NCBI RefSeq assembly: GCF_005502885.1
Contig: NZ_SCMR01000030.1
Coordinates: forward strand, 1 to 39,000
Reading direction: 5' to 3'
Length of the DNA: 39,000 bases
Source: Microbacterium sp. 2FI
GTDB lineage: Bacteria > Actinomycetota > Actinomycetes > Actinomycetales > Microbacteriaceae
Under the pieces are notes generated by a model. That model searched no databases. It was given only the letters and a program-made list of their open reading frames with translations, and was not told where the DNA came from. Positions within the stretch are counted from its first letter, which is position 1. Every line of letters begins with the position of its first letter. Position numbers and translations under genes: made by a program. Shown piece after piece: positions 1 to 8,414 of this stretch.

Positions 1-56
1 CCCCTGACGGTTCGGATGCCGGAAGGCGAGCCTCCCGGCATCCGAACCGTCAGGGG
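1..56. repeat. Perfect 22-bp inverted repeat
   Basis: Bases 1-22 and 35-56 are exact reverse complements. They flank a 12-nt spacer whose inner AGG/CCT (24-26 and 31-33) can also pair. Each arm contains GGATGCCGG/CCGGCATCC. The repeat lies about 35 bp past the stop of the minus-strand MFS gene, so it could be its terminator hairpin, although no T tract follows. The left arm starts at base 1 and may extend outside the window. Confidence 0.75.
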
Positions 57-100
57 CCGTCAGGGGCCGTCAGGGGCCGTCAGTGGCCGTCAGTGGCCGA
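51..100. repeat. Five tandem 10-bp repeats
   Basis: Three copies of CAGGGGCCGT (51-80) are followed by CAGTGGCCGT (81-90) and CAGTGGCCGA (91-100). The array runs into the last codons of the MFS gene, whose stop is at 90-92. The CCGTCAGGGG phase of the unit equals the outer end of the neighbouring inverted repeat, so the array probably grew from that hairpin arm by slippage. Confidence 0.8.
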
Positions 101-1628
101 CGGGGGCTGCGCCGTGTGGGGCGTCGGCGGGCTTGCGGATCAGGAACGCGCCGACCAGCAGTGGCAGCGAAAGGATCGCGGCGAGCAGGAACGCAGCCTG
201 CGTTCCGGCGCCTTCTGCCGCGATCGCGTCGGCGCCGGCATCGATTGCGCCCGCGGTGACGGCCGACATGATGCCGAACATCATCGCGATGCCGGCTGCT
301 CCGGCGACCTGCTGCACGGTTCCGACGACGGCTGAGCCGTACGAGTAGAACTTCGGCTGGAGCGAAGCCAGCGACGCCGTGAAGAGCGGCGTGAACGACA
401 GCGCCAGGCCGATCGACAGCACGGTGTGCGCGGTGACGATCACCCAGATGGGCGTGGTGGGCGTGTAGGTCGTGTAGAACCACAGCATCGCGCTCGTGAT
501 GACCGCGCCCGGCACCAGCAGCACGCGCGTGCCCCAGCGGTCGTAGATGCGACCGATGAGCGGGCCGGCGAAGCCCATGGCGAGGGCGCCCGGAAGCACG
601 ATGAGACCGGTCTCGAGAGGCGAGATGCCGTGCACGCGCTGCAGGTACAGCGGCAGCACCGTGATCGCGCCGAAGAACGCCATCGACATGAGCGCCATCT
701 GGCCGATCGAGAGCGAGAAGTTCGCCGAGCGGAAGACGCGGAGGTCGAGCAGGGCGTCGTCCTCGCGCTGCAGGATGATCTGACGCCACGCGAACAGGCC
801 GAGCGCGATCACGCCGACGGTGAGCGAGATCGCCATCGACGCCGACGACAGCGCATCGGCGGCCGCGGCGTCCGACCCGGTGCCGTGCCCGCCGCCGCCC
901 AGCTGGCTGAGCCCGTAGACGAGCCCGCCGAAACCGAGTGCGGAGAGGACGACCGAGAGTATGTCGATCGGCGCACGGGTCGTCTCGCCGAGGTTGTGGA
1001 TCCAGCGCGCGCCGACCGCGAGGGCGACGAGCGCGATAGGCAGCACGATGCCGAAGATCCAGCGCCAGCCCACCGTGTCGAGCAGTGCGCCGGCGAGCGT
1101 CGGGCCGATCGCCGGAGCGAGCGAGATCACGATGCTGACGCGGCCCATCATGCGACCGCGGATCGCGGCCGGGACGACGGTCATGATCGTGGTCATGAGC
1201 AGCGGCATCATGATCGCCGTGCCCGATGCCTGCACGACGCGGGCGACGAGCAGCATGGGGAACCCGGGGGAGAGGAAGGCGATCAGGGTGCCGAGCGAGA
1301 AGAGGCCCATCGCGGCGATGAACATCTGCCGAGTGGTGAAGCGGCGGAGGAGGAAGCCGGTGATCGGGATCACGACCGCCATCGTGAGCATGAAGGCGGT
1401 GGTCAGCCACTGCGCGGCGAGCGCGGTGATGCCGAGATCGGTGATGAGGTGCGGGATCGCGACGCCCATCGTGGTCTCGTTGAGGATCGCGACGAAGGCG
1501 GCTCCGAGAAGCAGCCAGATGACGCGGCTCTCTTCGGGGCGCAGGGTCGTGGCGCCTCCGCCGACCGGCGCGGCCGTGGCGGGCACGGCCATGCTTCCCG
1601 TTCCGGGGGTGGTGTCGATGGCGGCCAT
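90..1628 (-). CDS. MFS multidrug exporter, DHA2 (EmrB/QacA) family
   Basis: A 512-residue integral membrane protein, probably a proton-driven exporter of drugs or other small toxic compounds through the cytoplasmic membrane. It has the length and the roughly 14 hydrophobic segments of the DHA2 family. It also has the cytoplasmic loop motif GRIYDRWGTR after the middle of the protein and, early on, the typical stretch TTMGVAIPHLITDLG. I chose the ATG at 1628 (MAAIDTT) because GAGGAG lies 7 nt before it. An upstream in-frame ATG at 1682 has no ribosome site and would add a polar 18-residue leader. The gene is divergent from the ABC exporter at 1780, so the two may share control elements. The substrate cannot be read from the sequence. 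Confidence 0.9.
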   Translation of the reverse strand: MAAIDTTPGTGSMAVPATAAPVGGGATTLRPEESRVIWLLLGAAFVAILNETTMGVAIPHLITDLGITALAAQWLTTAFMLTMAVVIPITGFLLRRFTTRQMFIAAMGLFSLGTLIAFLSPGFPMLLVARVVQASGTAIMMPLLMTTIMTVVPAAIRGRMMGRVSIVISLAPAIGPTLAGALLDTVGWRWIFGIVLPIALVALAVGARWIHNLGETTRAPIDILSVVLSALGFGGLVYGLSQLGGGGHGTGSDAAAADALSSASMAISLTVGVIALGLFAWRQIILQREDDALLDLRVFRSANFSLSIGQMALMSMAFFGAITVLPLYLQRVHGISPLETGLIVLPGALAMGFAGPLIGRIYDRWGTRVLLVPGAVITSAMLWFYTTYTPTTPIWVIVTAHTVLSIGLALSFTPLFTASLASLQPKFYSYGSAVVGTVQQVAGAAGIAMMFGIMSAVTAGAIDAGADAIAAEGAGTQAAFLLAAILSLPLLVGAFLIRKPADAPHGAAPVGH

Positions 1629-1688
1629 AGGTCGTCTCCTCGGGCTCGGGTGAACAGCGAAGCAGCCACCCGAGGATGGCAAGCCTTG

Positions 1689-1694
1689 ACCATA
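1689..1694 (-). promoter_or_regulatory. Candidate -10 box of the MFS gene
   Basis: TATGGT on the minus strand fits the actinobacterial TAnnnT pattern. It would start a transcript near 1682, giving a leader of about 50 nt. No clear -35 element is visible. Confidence 0.35.
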
Positions 1695-1722
1695 ACGGCC
1701 GAGTACGACAGGGCATTCCCGA

Positions 1723-1733
1723 TTCCCAGGGAA
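1723..1733. promoter_or_regulatory. Candidate operator, palindrome TTCCC-A-GGGAA
   Basis: A perfect 5-1-5 palindrome lies between the divergent MFS and ABC exporter genes, with another ATTCCC just before it (1715-1720). The position suits a repressor acting on one or both efflux genes. No regulator gene is adjacent, so the partner is unknown. Confidence 0.3.
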
Positions 1734-1767
1734 AAGTATGCGCGGCCTTCGGTGTCGTCGCGCTCAT

Positions 1768-1773
1768 TAGGCT
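1768..1773 (+). promoter_or_regulatory. -10 box TAGGCT of the ABC exporter, possibly leaderless
   Basis: TAGGCT ends 6 nt before the GTG at 1780, so transcription could begin at or next to the start codon. The same spacing recurs before azlC, the DUF6113-like gene and fdxA in this window. Confidence 0.5.
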
Positions 1774-1779
1774 GGCGAG

Positions 1780-3792
1780 GTGAGCATGCGCGGGGGCGGA
1801 GGAGGCGGCGGAGGCGGCGGCCATCCCGGATTCCGCCCGGTCGACACCGAGGCGCAGCGCAAGCTCAACGCGCAGGCGCCAAAGATCCCCGACCTCGGCC
1901 ACCGTGTCATCGCGCTGTTCCGGCCGTACACGGGCCGCATCGTGGTCACGTGCCTGCTGGTCGTCGTCGGCGCTGCGATCGCGGTGATCCCGCCGCTGCT
2001 GGTGCAGCAGATCTTCGACCAGGCGCTCTTCCCGATCGACGGCTCGGCACCCGACCTCGCGCTGCTGTGGCGGCTCGTGCTGATCATGATCGTGCTGTTC
2101 CTGCTCTCGGCGGTGCTCGGCGTCGCTCAGACGTGGTTCACCTCCACCGTCGGCAACAAGGTGACCGGCGACCTGCGCGTGAAGCTCTTCGATCACCTGC
2201 AGTCCATGGAGCTCGGCTTCTACACCCGCACCAAGACCGGGGTCATCCAGTCACGCCTGCAGAACGATGTCGGCGGGGTGTCGGGCGTCCTCACGAACAC
2301 GGTGACCAGCATCCTCGGCAATGCCGTCACCGTGATCGCTTCGCTCGTCGCGATGCTCATCATCGACTGGCGACTGACGCTCATCGCCGTCGTGCTCATG
2401 CCGTTCCTGATCATCGTGCAGCGTCGCGTCGGCCAGGTGCGGGCGCGGATCGCCGGTGAGACGCAGGAGTCGCTGTCGGAGCTGACGGCGATCACGCAGG
2501 AGACCTTGAGCGTGTCCGGCATCCTGCTGTCGAAGTCGTTCAACCGCCAGCGCACCGAGTCGGCCCGCTATCGAGACGAGAACGTCAACCAGGTGCGCCT
2601 GCAGGTGCGCCGCGCCATGAGCGGCCAGGGCTTCTTCGCCGTCGTGCAGGTGCTGATGGCAAGCGTCCCTGCGGTCATCTACCTCGTGTCGGGCTATCTC
2701 ATCACCGGCGGCACCGACACGATCACCGCGGGCACGATCGTGGCCTTCACGACCGTGCAGGCGCGACTGCTGATGCCGCTGATGGGCCTCATGCGGGTCG
2801 CGCTCGACGTGCAGACCTCTGCCGCGCTCTTCGCGCGCATCTTCGAGTACCTCGACCTCGTGCCCGCCATCAGCGATGCGCCCGACGCCATCGACGTCGA
2901 AGCGGCACCGGGGCCGATCGGACGGATCGAATTCCGCGACGTCGTCTTCCGCTATCCGGACGCCGCGGCCGATGCCCGGCCCACGCTCGGCGGCATCTCC
3001 TTCACCGCCGACCCCGGGCAGCATGTCGCTTTCGTCGGACCGTCGGGCGCGGGGAAGACCACCGTGCTGTACCTCACGCCCCGCATGTACGAGGCGAGCG
3101 ACGGTGCCGTGCTGTTCGCCGGCGCGGATGTGCGCCGGCTCCACCAGGAGTCGATCATCGACCACATCGGGATCGTGTCGCAGGAGACCTACCTCTTCCA
3201 TGCGACGATCGCCGAGAACCTGCGCTATGCCAAGCCCGATGCGACGGATGCCGAGCTCGAAGCGGCCTGCCGCGCGGCGAACATCCACCACCTCATCGCC
3301 GGCTTCGCACTCGGCTACGACACCGTCGTCGGCGAGCGCGGGTACCGCCTCTCGGGCGGCGAGAAGCAGCGTATCGCGATCGCGCGGGTGCTGCTGAAGG
3401 ATCCGCCCGTGCTGCTCCTCGATGAGGCGACCTCGGCGCTGGACACCGTCTCGGAGCGCGTGGTGCAGGAGGCGCTGGATGCCGCGGCCCGCGGCCGCAC
3501 CACCCTCTCGATCGCCCATCGCCTGTCGACCGTCATCGCCGCCGACGTCATCCACGTCGTCGAGGCCGGCAGGATCGTCGAATCGGGCACCCACGCCGAA
3601 CTGCTCGCCGCCGGCGGACTGTACTCCGAGCTCGCGGCCGAGCAGCTGGCGGCATCCCGCATCCTCGAAGCCGAAGAAGCGGACCCGCCCGCCGATCACC
3701 CGGATCGCCGCGCCGATCGCCCGCCCGGCATTCCCGCAGCGCCGCTCGACCTGCAGGCGTGGGCGCCGGTGGCGGAGCTGCCCGACGCCTGA
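1780..3792 (+). CDS. ABC exporter, fused permease and ATPase (MsbA/LmrA-like half transporter)
   Basis: A 670-residue half transporter that would export a lipid, drug or peptide as a dimer. Residues about 45-330 form the six-helix exporter domain. The ATPase domain follows: Walker A GPSGAGKTT (Lys426), signature LSGGEKQR, Walker B PVLLLDEATSALD and H-loop IAHRLSTV, all intact, so it should be active. The N terminus starts with a run of ten glycines, and the C terminus has a charged Arg/Asp/Pro tail. The start is GTG 1780, which may be the transcript's own first codon. ATG 1786, with GAGGTG before it, is a close alternative. Only one half transporter is present, so a homodimer is likelier than a heterodimer. 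The substrate is unknown. Confidence 0.88.
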   Translation: MSMRGGGGGGGGGGHPGFRPVDTEAQRKLNAQAPKIPDLGHRVIALFRPYTGRIVVTCLLVVVGAAIAVIPPLLVQQIFDQALFPIDGSAPDLALLWRLVLIMIVLFLLSAVLGVAQTWFTSTVGNKVTGDLRVKLFDHLQSMELGFYTRTKTGVIQSRLQNDVGGVSGVLTNTVTSILGNAVTVIASLVAMLIIDWRLTLIAVVLMPFLIIVQRRVGQVRARIAGETQESLSELTAITQETLSVSGILLSKSFNRQRTESARYRDENVNQVRLQVRRAMSGQGFFAVVQVLMASVPAVIYLVSGYLITGGTDTITAGTIVAFTTVQARLLMPLMGLMRVALDVQTSAALFARIFEYLDLVPAISDAPDAIDVEAAPGPIGRIEFRDVVFRYPDAAADARPTLGGISFTADPGQHVAFVGPSGAGKTTVLYLTPRMYEASDGAVLFAGADVRRLHQESIIDHIGIVSQETYLFHATIAENLRYAKPDATDAELEAACRAANIHHLIAGFALGYDTVVGERGYRLSGGEKQRIAIARVLLKDPPVLLLDEATSALDTVSERVVQEALDAAARGRTTLSIAHRLSTVIAADVIHVVEAGRIVESGTHAELLAAGGLYSELAAEQLAASRILEAEEADPPADHPDRRADRPPGIPAAPLDLQAWAPVAELPDA

Positions 3793-3813
3793 GCGGCGCG
3801 CCCGACGGAGTCG

Positions 3814-4791
3814 CTAGTGCCAGCGGGCGGCGTCGCGCGCCGCGGCCACCGCGACGTCGGTCAGCCCCTCGCGGGTGAGGACGTCGGCGCGGTCCCACAT
3901 CGTGCGAGCGAACAGCCCGAGGTCCCGCCGGTACTGCGGATCGGGGTGGTCGCGCCCCAGCTCGATGAGCGGGGGCAGGTCCATCGCGAGGATGAGGCGG
4001 ACACGAGCGGATGCCGCCGCGAACCGCCCGGCGGCATCCAGCACCGCGATGCCGCCCGACAGCGCCTCGATGTAGTCGCGCATCACCGCGAGCTCGCGCT
4101 TCTGCTGTGTGATCGACGACCCGTCGGCGCGCTCCCGCCATTCGACGACGACGTCGGGGATGACGTCGAACGAGCACGCACGCGTGTAGAGCTGCTGCGC
4201 GATGATCTGATCCTCGTAGGCCCTGCCGACCGGGAAGCGCAGCGCTGCGTGGTGCCACAGCGCGGTGCGGCTCACCTTCGACCAGGCGACGATGTTTCCC
4301 GAGGCCTCCGGGTGGTCCGCGAGCGTCGTCGCGGTGCGCGCGGGCTCGGTCGACGCAGCGACCCAGGGCTGCACGGTTCCCGGCGTGTAGCCGCCGAGCG
4401 CGTCGGGCCGGAGCCGCACGTACGCACCGACGGCGAGATCGCTGCCGCTGGCGACCAGCGTGCCGACGAGCTTCTCGAGGGCGTGCGGTGTGAACCGGTC
4501 ATCCGCGTCGAGGAAGCCGAGGAACGGCGTCTCGACGAGGTCGAGCCCCGTGTTGCGGGCGGCGCTCAGCCCACGCCGCTCGGGGTGATGGACGACGCGG
4601 AACCGCGGGTCGAGGGCCGCAGCGGCGTCGAAGATCGCGCCGGTGGCATCGGTCGAGGCGTCGTCGACGAGCACGGCGACCCAGGACGCGAAGGTCTGCG
4701 CGCGCAGCGACGCGAGCGCCTCTTCGGCGTAGTCGGCGACGTCGTAGCCGGGGACGATGACGGTGACGGCGGGGGATGCGGGCGAAGTCAC
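3814..4791 (-). CDS. GT2 family glycosyltransferase
   Basis: A 325-residue cytoplasmic enzyme with a GT-A fold that transfers a sugar from a nucleotide sugar to an unknown acceptor. The family core is clear: VTVIVPGYDVADY at the N terminus, VDDASTDAT (residues 42-50), LSAARNTGLD, and the metal-binding DADD (95-98). The C-terminal half is less conserved and predicts no membrane segment. The GTG start (4791) overlaps the stop of the cysteine desulfurase gene in a GTGA junction, so it is the last, translationally coupled gene of the nad operon. Why a glycosyltransferase is tied to NAD synthesis is not evident. It may only share the transcript. It is convergent with the ABC exporter, 21 bp away. 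Confidence 0.85.
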   Translation of the reverse strand: MTSPASPAVTVIVPGYDVADYAEEALASLRAQTFASWVAVLVDDASTDATGAIFDAAAALDPRFRVVHHPERRGLSAARNTGLDLVETPFLGFLDADDRFTPHALEKLVGTLVASGSDLAVGAYVRLRPDALGGYTPGTVQPWVAASTEPARTATTLADHPEASGNIVAWSKVSRTALWHHAALRFPVGRAYEDQIIAQQLYTRACSFDVIPDVVVEWRERADGSSITQQKRELAVMRDYIEALSGGIAVLDAAGRFAAASARVRLILAMDLPPLIELGRDHPDPQYRRDLGLFARTMWDRADVLTREGLTDVAVAAARDAARWH

Positions 4792-5939
4792 GCGTTCGAG
4801 CCTACGGCTGCCACGGAAGCGGCGACCGCGTCGGCGACAGCATCCAGGCCGGCGGTCCACCCGTGCGGCAGCGTGAAGCGCACGGCCGTCTGCGCAACCT
4901 CGGGGGCGATCCCCATCGCCAGCAGCACGTGGGACGGCTCGTCGCTGCCGGCGGCGCACGCCGAGCCGCTCGACGAGACGACACCGCGGCGCTCCAGTTC
5001 GAGCAGCACAGCCTCGCCGCTCGTGCCGGCGAACGTGAAGCTCGCGGTGCCGGGGAGACGCTGCACGGGGTCGCCGGTGAGCCGGGCTGACGGCACGAGG
5101 GTGAGCACACGCGCGATGAACGCGTCCCGAACGGCCGACACGCGCGCGGATGCCGCCGCGCGTTCGCCGTCTGCGAGTTCGAGCGCCGTCGCGATCGCGA
5201 CCGCCCCGGCGACGTCCTCGGTGCCGCTGCGGCGGCCGCGCTCCTGACCCCCGCCGTGGAGCAGGGGCTCGAGGGGAATGCGGCCCCGCACACCCAGGAC
5301 ACCGGTGCCCTTGGGCGCGCCGACCTTGTGCCCGGCTATCGTGATCGCGTCGACTCCGAGTTCGGCCGCCGACAGCGACAGCCATCCGGCCGCCTGCACC
5401 GCGTCGATGTGGATCGGCACCCCGCGCTCCCGCACCGCGCGGGCGATCGCGGTGGCATCCTGAACCGTGCCCACTTCGTTGTTGGCGTACCCGATGCTGA
5501 CCAGCGCAGTGTCGTCGCAGACGGCGTCGGCGACGGCATCCGCATCGATGCGCCCGACGCCGTCGACGCCCACGCGCGTGACCGCGAAGCCGTGGATGCG
5601 CTCGAGGTAGGCGACCGATTCGAGGATCGACTCGTGTTCGATGGGGCTCGTGACCACGTGGCGGCGGCCCGAGAGCTGCCACGCGCCGATCGCGATGCCC
5701 TTCACGGCGAGGTTGTTGGCCTCGGTGCCGCCCGAGGTGAAGACGACGTCACCGGCGCGGAGGCCGAGCACGCGGGCGACGCGCGCCCGCGCGTCGGCGA
5801 GTGCGTCGGCGGCCGCCTCGCCCACGGTGTGGTGGCTCGACGGATTGCCGTACCACCGCGTGAGGTACGGCGCCATCGCCTCGAGCACCTCCGGGCGCAC
5901 CGGGGTGGTGGCGGCGTTGTCGAGGTAGAGCATGCCCAT
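4788..5939 (-). CDS. Cysteine desulfurase (NifS/IscS family)
   Basis: A PLP enzyme of 383 residues that takes sulfur from cysteine to form a persulfide for Fe-S cluster assembly. Visible landmarks are YLDNAATTP at the N terminus, SGGTEANN (69-76), His102 that stacks on PLP, Asp179, the PLP lysine in AGHKVGAPKG (Lys205), and the catalytic cysteine in SSGSACAAG (Cys328). It follows nadC by 10 nt. A NifS-type gene next to nad genes is known from Bacillus, where it serves NadA, a [4Fe-4S] enzyme. The same role is inferred here. The start could be ATG 5939 (MGMLYLD) or ATG 5933. Neither has a strong ribosome site, so translation may depend on coupling to nadC. Confidence 0.88.
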   Translation of the reverse strand: MGMLYLDNAATTPVRPEVLEAMAPYLTRWYGNPSSHHTVGEAAADALADARARVARVLGLRAGDVVFTSGGTEANNLAVKGIAIGAWQLSGRRHVVTSPIEHESILESVAYLERIHGFAVTRVGVDGVGRIDADAVADAVCDDTALVSIGYANNEVGTVQDATAIARAVRERGVPIHIDAVQAAGWLSLSAAELGVDAITIAGHKVGAPKGTGVLGVRGRIPLEPLLHGGGQERGRRSGTEDVAGAVAIATALELADGERAAASARVSAVRDAFIARVLTLVPSARLTGDPVQRLPGTASFTFAGTSGEAVLLELERRGVVSSSGSACAAGSDEPSHVLLAMGIAPEVAQTAVRFTLPHGWTAGLDAVADAVAASVAAVGSNA

Positions 5940-5949
5940 GACGGGTCCG

Positions 5950-6819
5950 TCAGAGGGGGACGTGGGTGGCGTCGAGGCGCACGTCCAGGCCGAGGTCCAG
6001 GGCGCGGGCGGAGTGCGTGAGCGCGCCGACCGAGACGACGTCGACCCCCGTCTCGGCGATCGCACGGACCGTCTCGAGGGACACGCCGCCGGATGCCTCG
6101 ACGGTCGCGCGTCCGCCGATCTGAGCCACGCCTGCGCGCAGATCCTCGAGCGAGAAGTTGTCGAGCATGATCGTGCCGACGCCCGCCGCCAGCACCGCGT
6201 CGATCTGCTCGAGCCGATCGACCTCGACCTCGACGTGGGTGGTGTGCGGAAGCCGGGCGATCGCTCCCTGCAGCGCCGCGGTCACCGAGACGCCCTTCTG
6301 GGCGAGCACGGCCAGATGGTTGTCCTTGGCCATGACGGCGTCCGACAGCGAATACCGGTGGTTGTGTCCGCCGCCGTTCACGACGGCGTGCCGCTCGAAT
6401 GCCCGCAGCAATGGCGTGGTCTTGCGGGTGTCGGCGATGCGGGCGCCGGTGTGGGCGACCTCGGCGACGTAGCGGCCGGTGAGGGTCGCGATGCCCGACA
6501 TCCGCTGCACGAAGTTCAGGCCGATGCGCTCGGCGGTCAGCACGCCGCGAGCCGGCCCGCTCACGACGGCGAGTACGGCACCCGCGTCGAACCACTCGCC
6601 GTCCTCGGCCACCAGTTCCACCTCGATGCGGGGATCGGTGAGCCGGAAGGCCGCCGCGAACACCTCGCCTCCGCTGAAGACACCCGCTTCGCGCGCGACG
6701 AGATCGGCGCGAGCGGTCGCCGTCGGAATGATCAGCATCTCGCTCGTGATGTCGCCCCACGGCGCATCCTCTTCGAGGGCGGCGCCGACGACGCGGTCGA
6801 TCGTGGTGCGGGTCAGCAT
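5950..6819 (-). CDS. nadC: Nicotinate-nucleotide pyrophosphorylase (quinolinate phosphoribosyltransferase)
   Basis: Converts quinolinate and PRPP to nicotinate mononucleotide, CO2 and pyrophosphate, the third step of NAD synthesis from aspartate. The 289 residues match the family length. Active-site motifs are present: DTRKTTP, GGGHNHR, AKDNH, EVEV, MLDNF and EASGG. The ATG at 6819 overlaps the end of nadB by 7 bp, indicating coupled translation. It is followed by the cysteine desulfurase gene. Confidence 0.96.
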   Translation of the reverse strand: MLTRTTIDRVVGAALEEDAPWGDITSEMLIIPTATARADLVAREAGVFSGGEVFAAAFRLTDPRIEVELVAEDGEWFDAGAVLAVVSGPARGVLTAERIGLNFVQRMSGIATLTGRYVAEVAHTGARIADTRKTTPLLRAFERHAVVNGGGHNHRYSLSDAVMAKDNHLAVLAQKGVSVTAALQGAIARLPHTTHVEVEVDRLEQIDAVLAAGVGTIMLDNFSLEDLRAGVAQIGGRATVEASGGVSLETVRAIAETGVDVVSVGALTHSARALDLGLDVRLDATHVPL

Positions 6820-8414
6820 GCGAGGGCCTCCTGCCGGAGAGCGGTGGATGAAGGGATGCCGCGGCCGGCGTTCTCGGACTGCCCGGCGTCGCGGCGGTGA
6901 TGCGCGCCGACCGATTCCCGGCGTTCGCGGGCAGCATCGACCAAGCGCACAGCGAGCAGCAGCAGGTTCTCGTCCTCGAAGTCGTGCTCGGTGCGGGGCT
7001 CCCGTGGCTGCGCGCGCCAGGTCGCGAGGACGCCGGCGGCGCGGCCGAGACCGGTTTCGTCACGCACGAGTCCGGCGTCCTCCCACAGCAGTTCCTGGAG
7101 CGCGGCTCGCGAGAACGCCGCCGCCGCCGCGGCGTCGGTCGCCGGGGCAGGTCGCGCCACGGGGGCGGCGAACCCTTCGGTCGCCGGCCATATGCCGGTT
7201 GCGGCATCCGATGCGATCACGTCGCCGGCGCGAGCGCCGAAGACGGCGCCTTCCAGGAGCGAGTTCGACGCGAGGCGGTTCGCGCCGTGCACGCCGGTGC
7301 GGGCGACCTCGCCGACGGCGTAGAGACCGGGGAGCGTCGTGCGGCCGAACAGATCGGTGACCACCCCGCCCATCAGGTAGTGCGCCGCCGGCGTCACCGG
7401 GATCGGCGCCGCCGCCCAGTCGAGCCCGCGGTCGCGTACGGCGCGATCGATCGTGGGGAAGCGGCGCGCGAGGAACGCGCGGCGCTCGTCGTAGGTGGGG
7501 CGGAGAACGGTCGCGTCGAGGAAGACCGGGCGTCCGTCCTGCGCCTCCATCTGCTGGGCGATCGCCCGTGAGACGACGTCGCGCGGGGCGAGCTCGCCGT
7601 CGGGATGTGCGTCGAACGCGAAGCGGCGCCCGTGCTCATCCACGAGGGTCGCGCCCTCGCCGCGAACGGCCTCGGAGACGAGGAACGAGTCGCCGACCGC
7701 CAGGACCGTCGGGTGGAACTGGAAGAACTCGAGGTCGGCGACCGCTGCGCCCGCGCGGATCGCGGCGGCGATGCCGTCGCCGGTGGCGACAGCGGGGTTC
7801 GTCGAGTGAGCGTACAGCTCACCCGCGCCGCCGGTGGCGAGCACGATCGCGTCGGCCTCGACGCGCTCGCGGTGCTCGTCTTCCACGAGCAGGTCGACAC
7901 CCGTCACGCGCCCGTCCGTCAGCACCAGATCGATGAGGAACGCGTGCTCGACGACCCGCACGCGGCTCGCACGCAGCCGCGCCACGAGCGCCTTCTCGAT
8001 CGCGGTTCCGGTCGCGTCGCCCCCGGCGTGGAGGATGCGCGGGTACGAGTGGGCGGCTTCGAGCCCTTTGACGAAGTCGCCGTCTGCGCCGCGGTCGAAT
8101 CCGACGCCGAGATCGATGAGCTCGCGGATACGCGCCGGGCCTTCCTCGACGAGCACGCGCACCGCTTCGGGGTCGGCGAGTCCGGCGCCTGCTGTCAGGG
8201 TGTCGCGCTCGTGGTCGGCGGTGCGGTCGTCGTCGAACATGACGCCGGCGATGCCGCCCTGCGCGTAGCGGGTGTTGGCGTGCTCGAGCACGTCCTTGGT
8301 CACCAGCGTCACGCGGCAGCCGTGCTCGACCGCGTGAAGTGCCACGGTGAGGCCGGCGATGCCGCTGCCCACGACGACGGCATGCGCTCGCTGAGCGACC
8401 GTGGGCGCTGTCAT
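6813..8414 (-). CDS. nadB: L-aspartate oxidase
   Basis: FAD enzyme that oxidises L-aspartate to iminoaspartate, the first step of de novo NAD synthesis. The 533 residues begin with the dinucleotide-binding fold VVVGSGIAGL (about 13-22). They continue with TRYAQGGIAGVM, the HAGGDATGTAIEKAL region and the PAAHYLMGGV segment typical of the succinate dehydrogenase/fumarate reductase flavoprotein superfamily. The C-terminal helical part is short and ends in a polar tail. The start is ATG 8414 because it forms an ATGA overlap with the nadA stop. An in-frame ATG at 8429 would lie inside nadA. Confidence 0.95.
   Translation of the reverse strand: MTAPTVAQRAHAVVVGSGIAGLTVALHAVEHGCRVTLVTKDVLEHANTRYAQGGIAGVMFDDDRTADHERDTLTAGAGLADPEAVRVLVEEGPARIRELIDLGVGFDRGADGDFVKGLEAAHSYPRILHAGGDATGTAIEKALVARLRASRVRVVEHAFLIDLVLTDGRVTGVDLLVEDEHRERVEADAIVLATGGAGELYAHSTNPAVATGDGIAAAIRAGAAVADLEFFQFHPTVLAVGDSFLVSEAVRGEGATLVDEHGRRFAFDAHPDGELAPRDVVSRAIAQQMEAQDGRPVFLDATVLRPTYDERRAFLARRFPTIDRAVRDRGLDWAAAPIPVTPAAHYLMGGVVTDLFGRTTLPGLYAVGEVARTGVHGANRLASNSLLEGAVFGARAGDVIASDAATGIWPATEGFAAPVARPAPATDAAAAAAFSRAALQELLWEDAGLVRDETGLGRAAGVLATWRAQPREPRTEHDFEDENLLLLAVRLVDAARERRESVGAHHRRDAGQSENAGRGIPSSTALRQEALAC

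Noticed and set aside
51..100. CRISPR-like array
   Set aside because: The units are only 10 bp and adjoin without spacers, so this is a simple tandem repeat.
70..2459. Long open frames of 500-700 codons on both strands over the MFS and ABC genes
   Set aside because: They are Arg/His/Asp-rich shadows typical of 70% GC DNA, have no ribosome sites or known domains, and lie over clearly coding frames.
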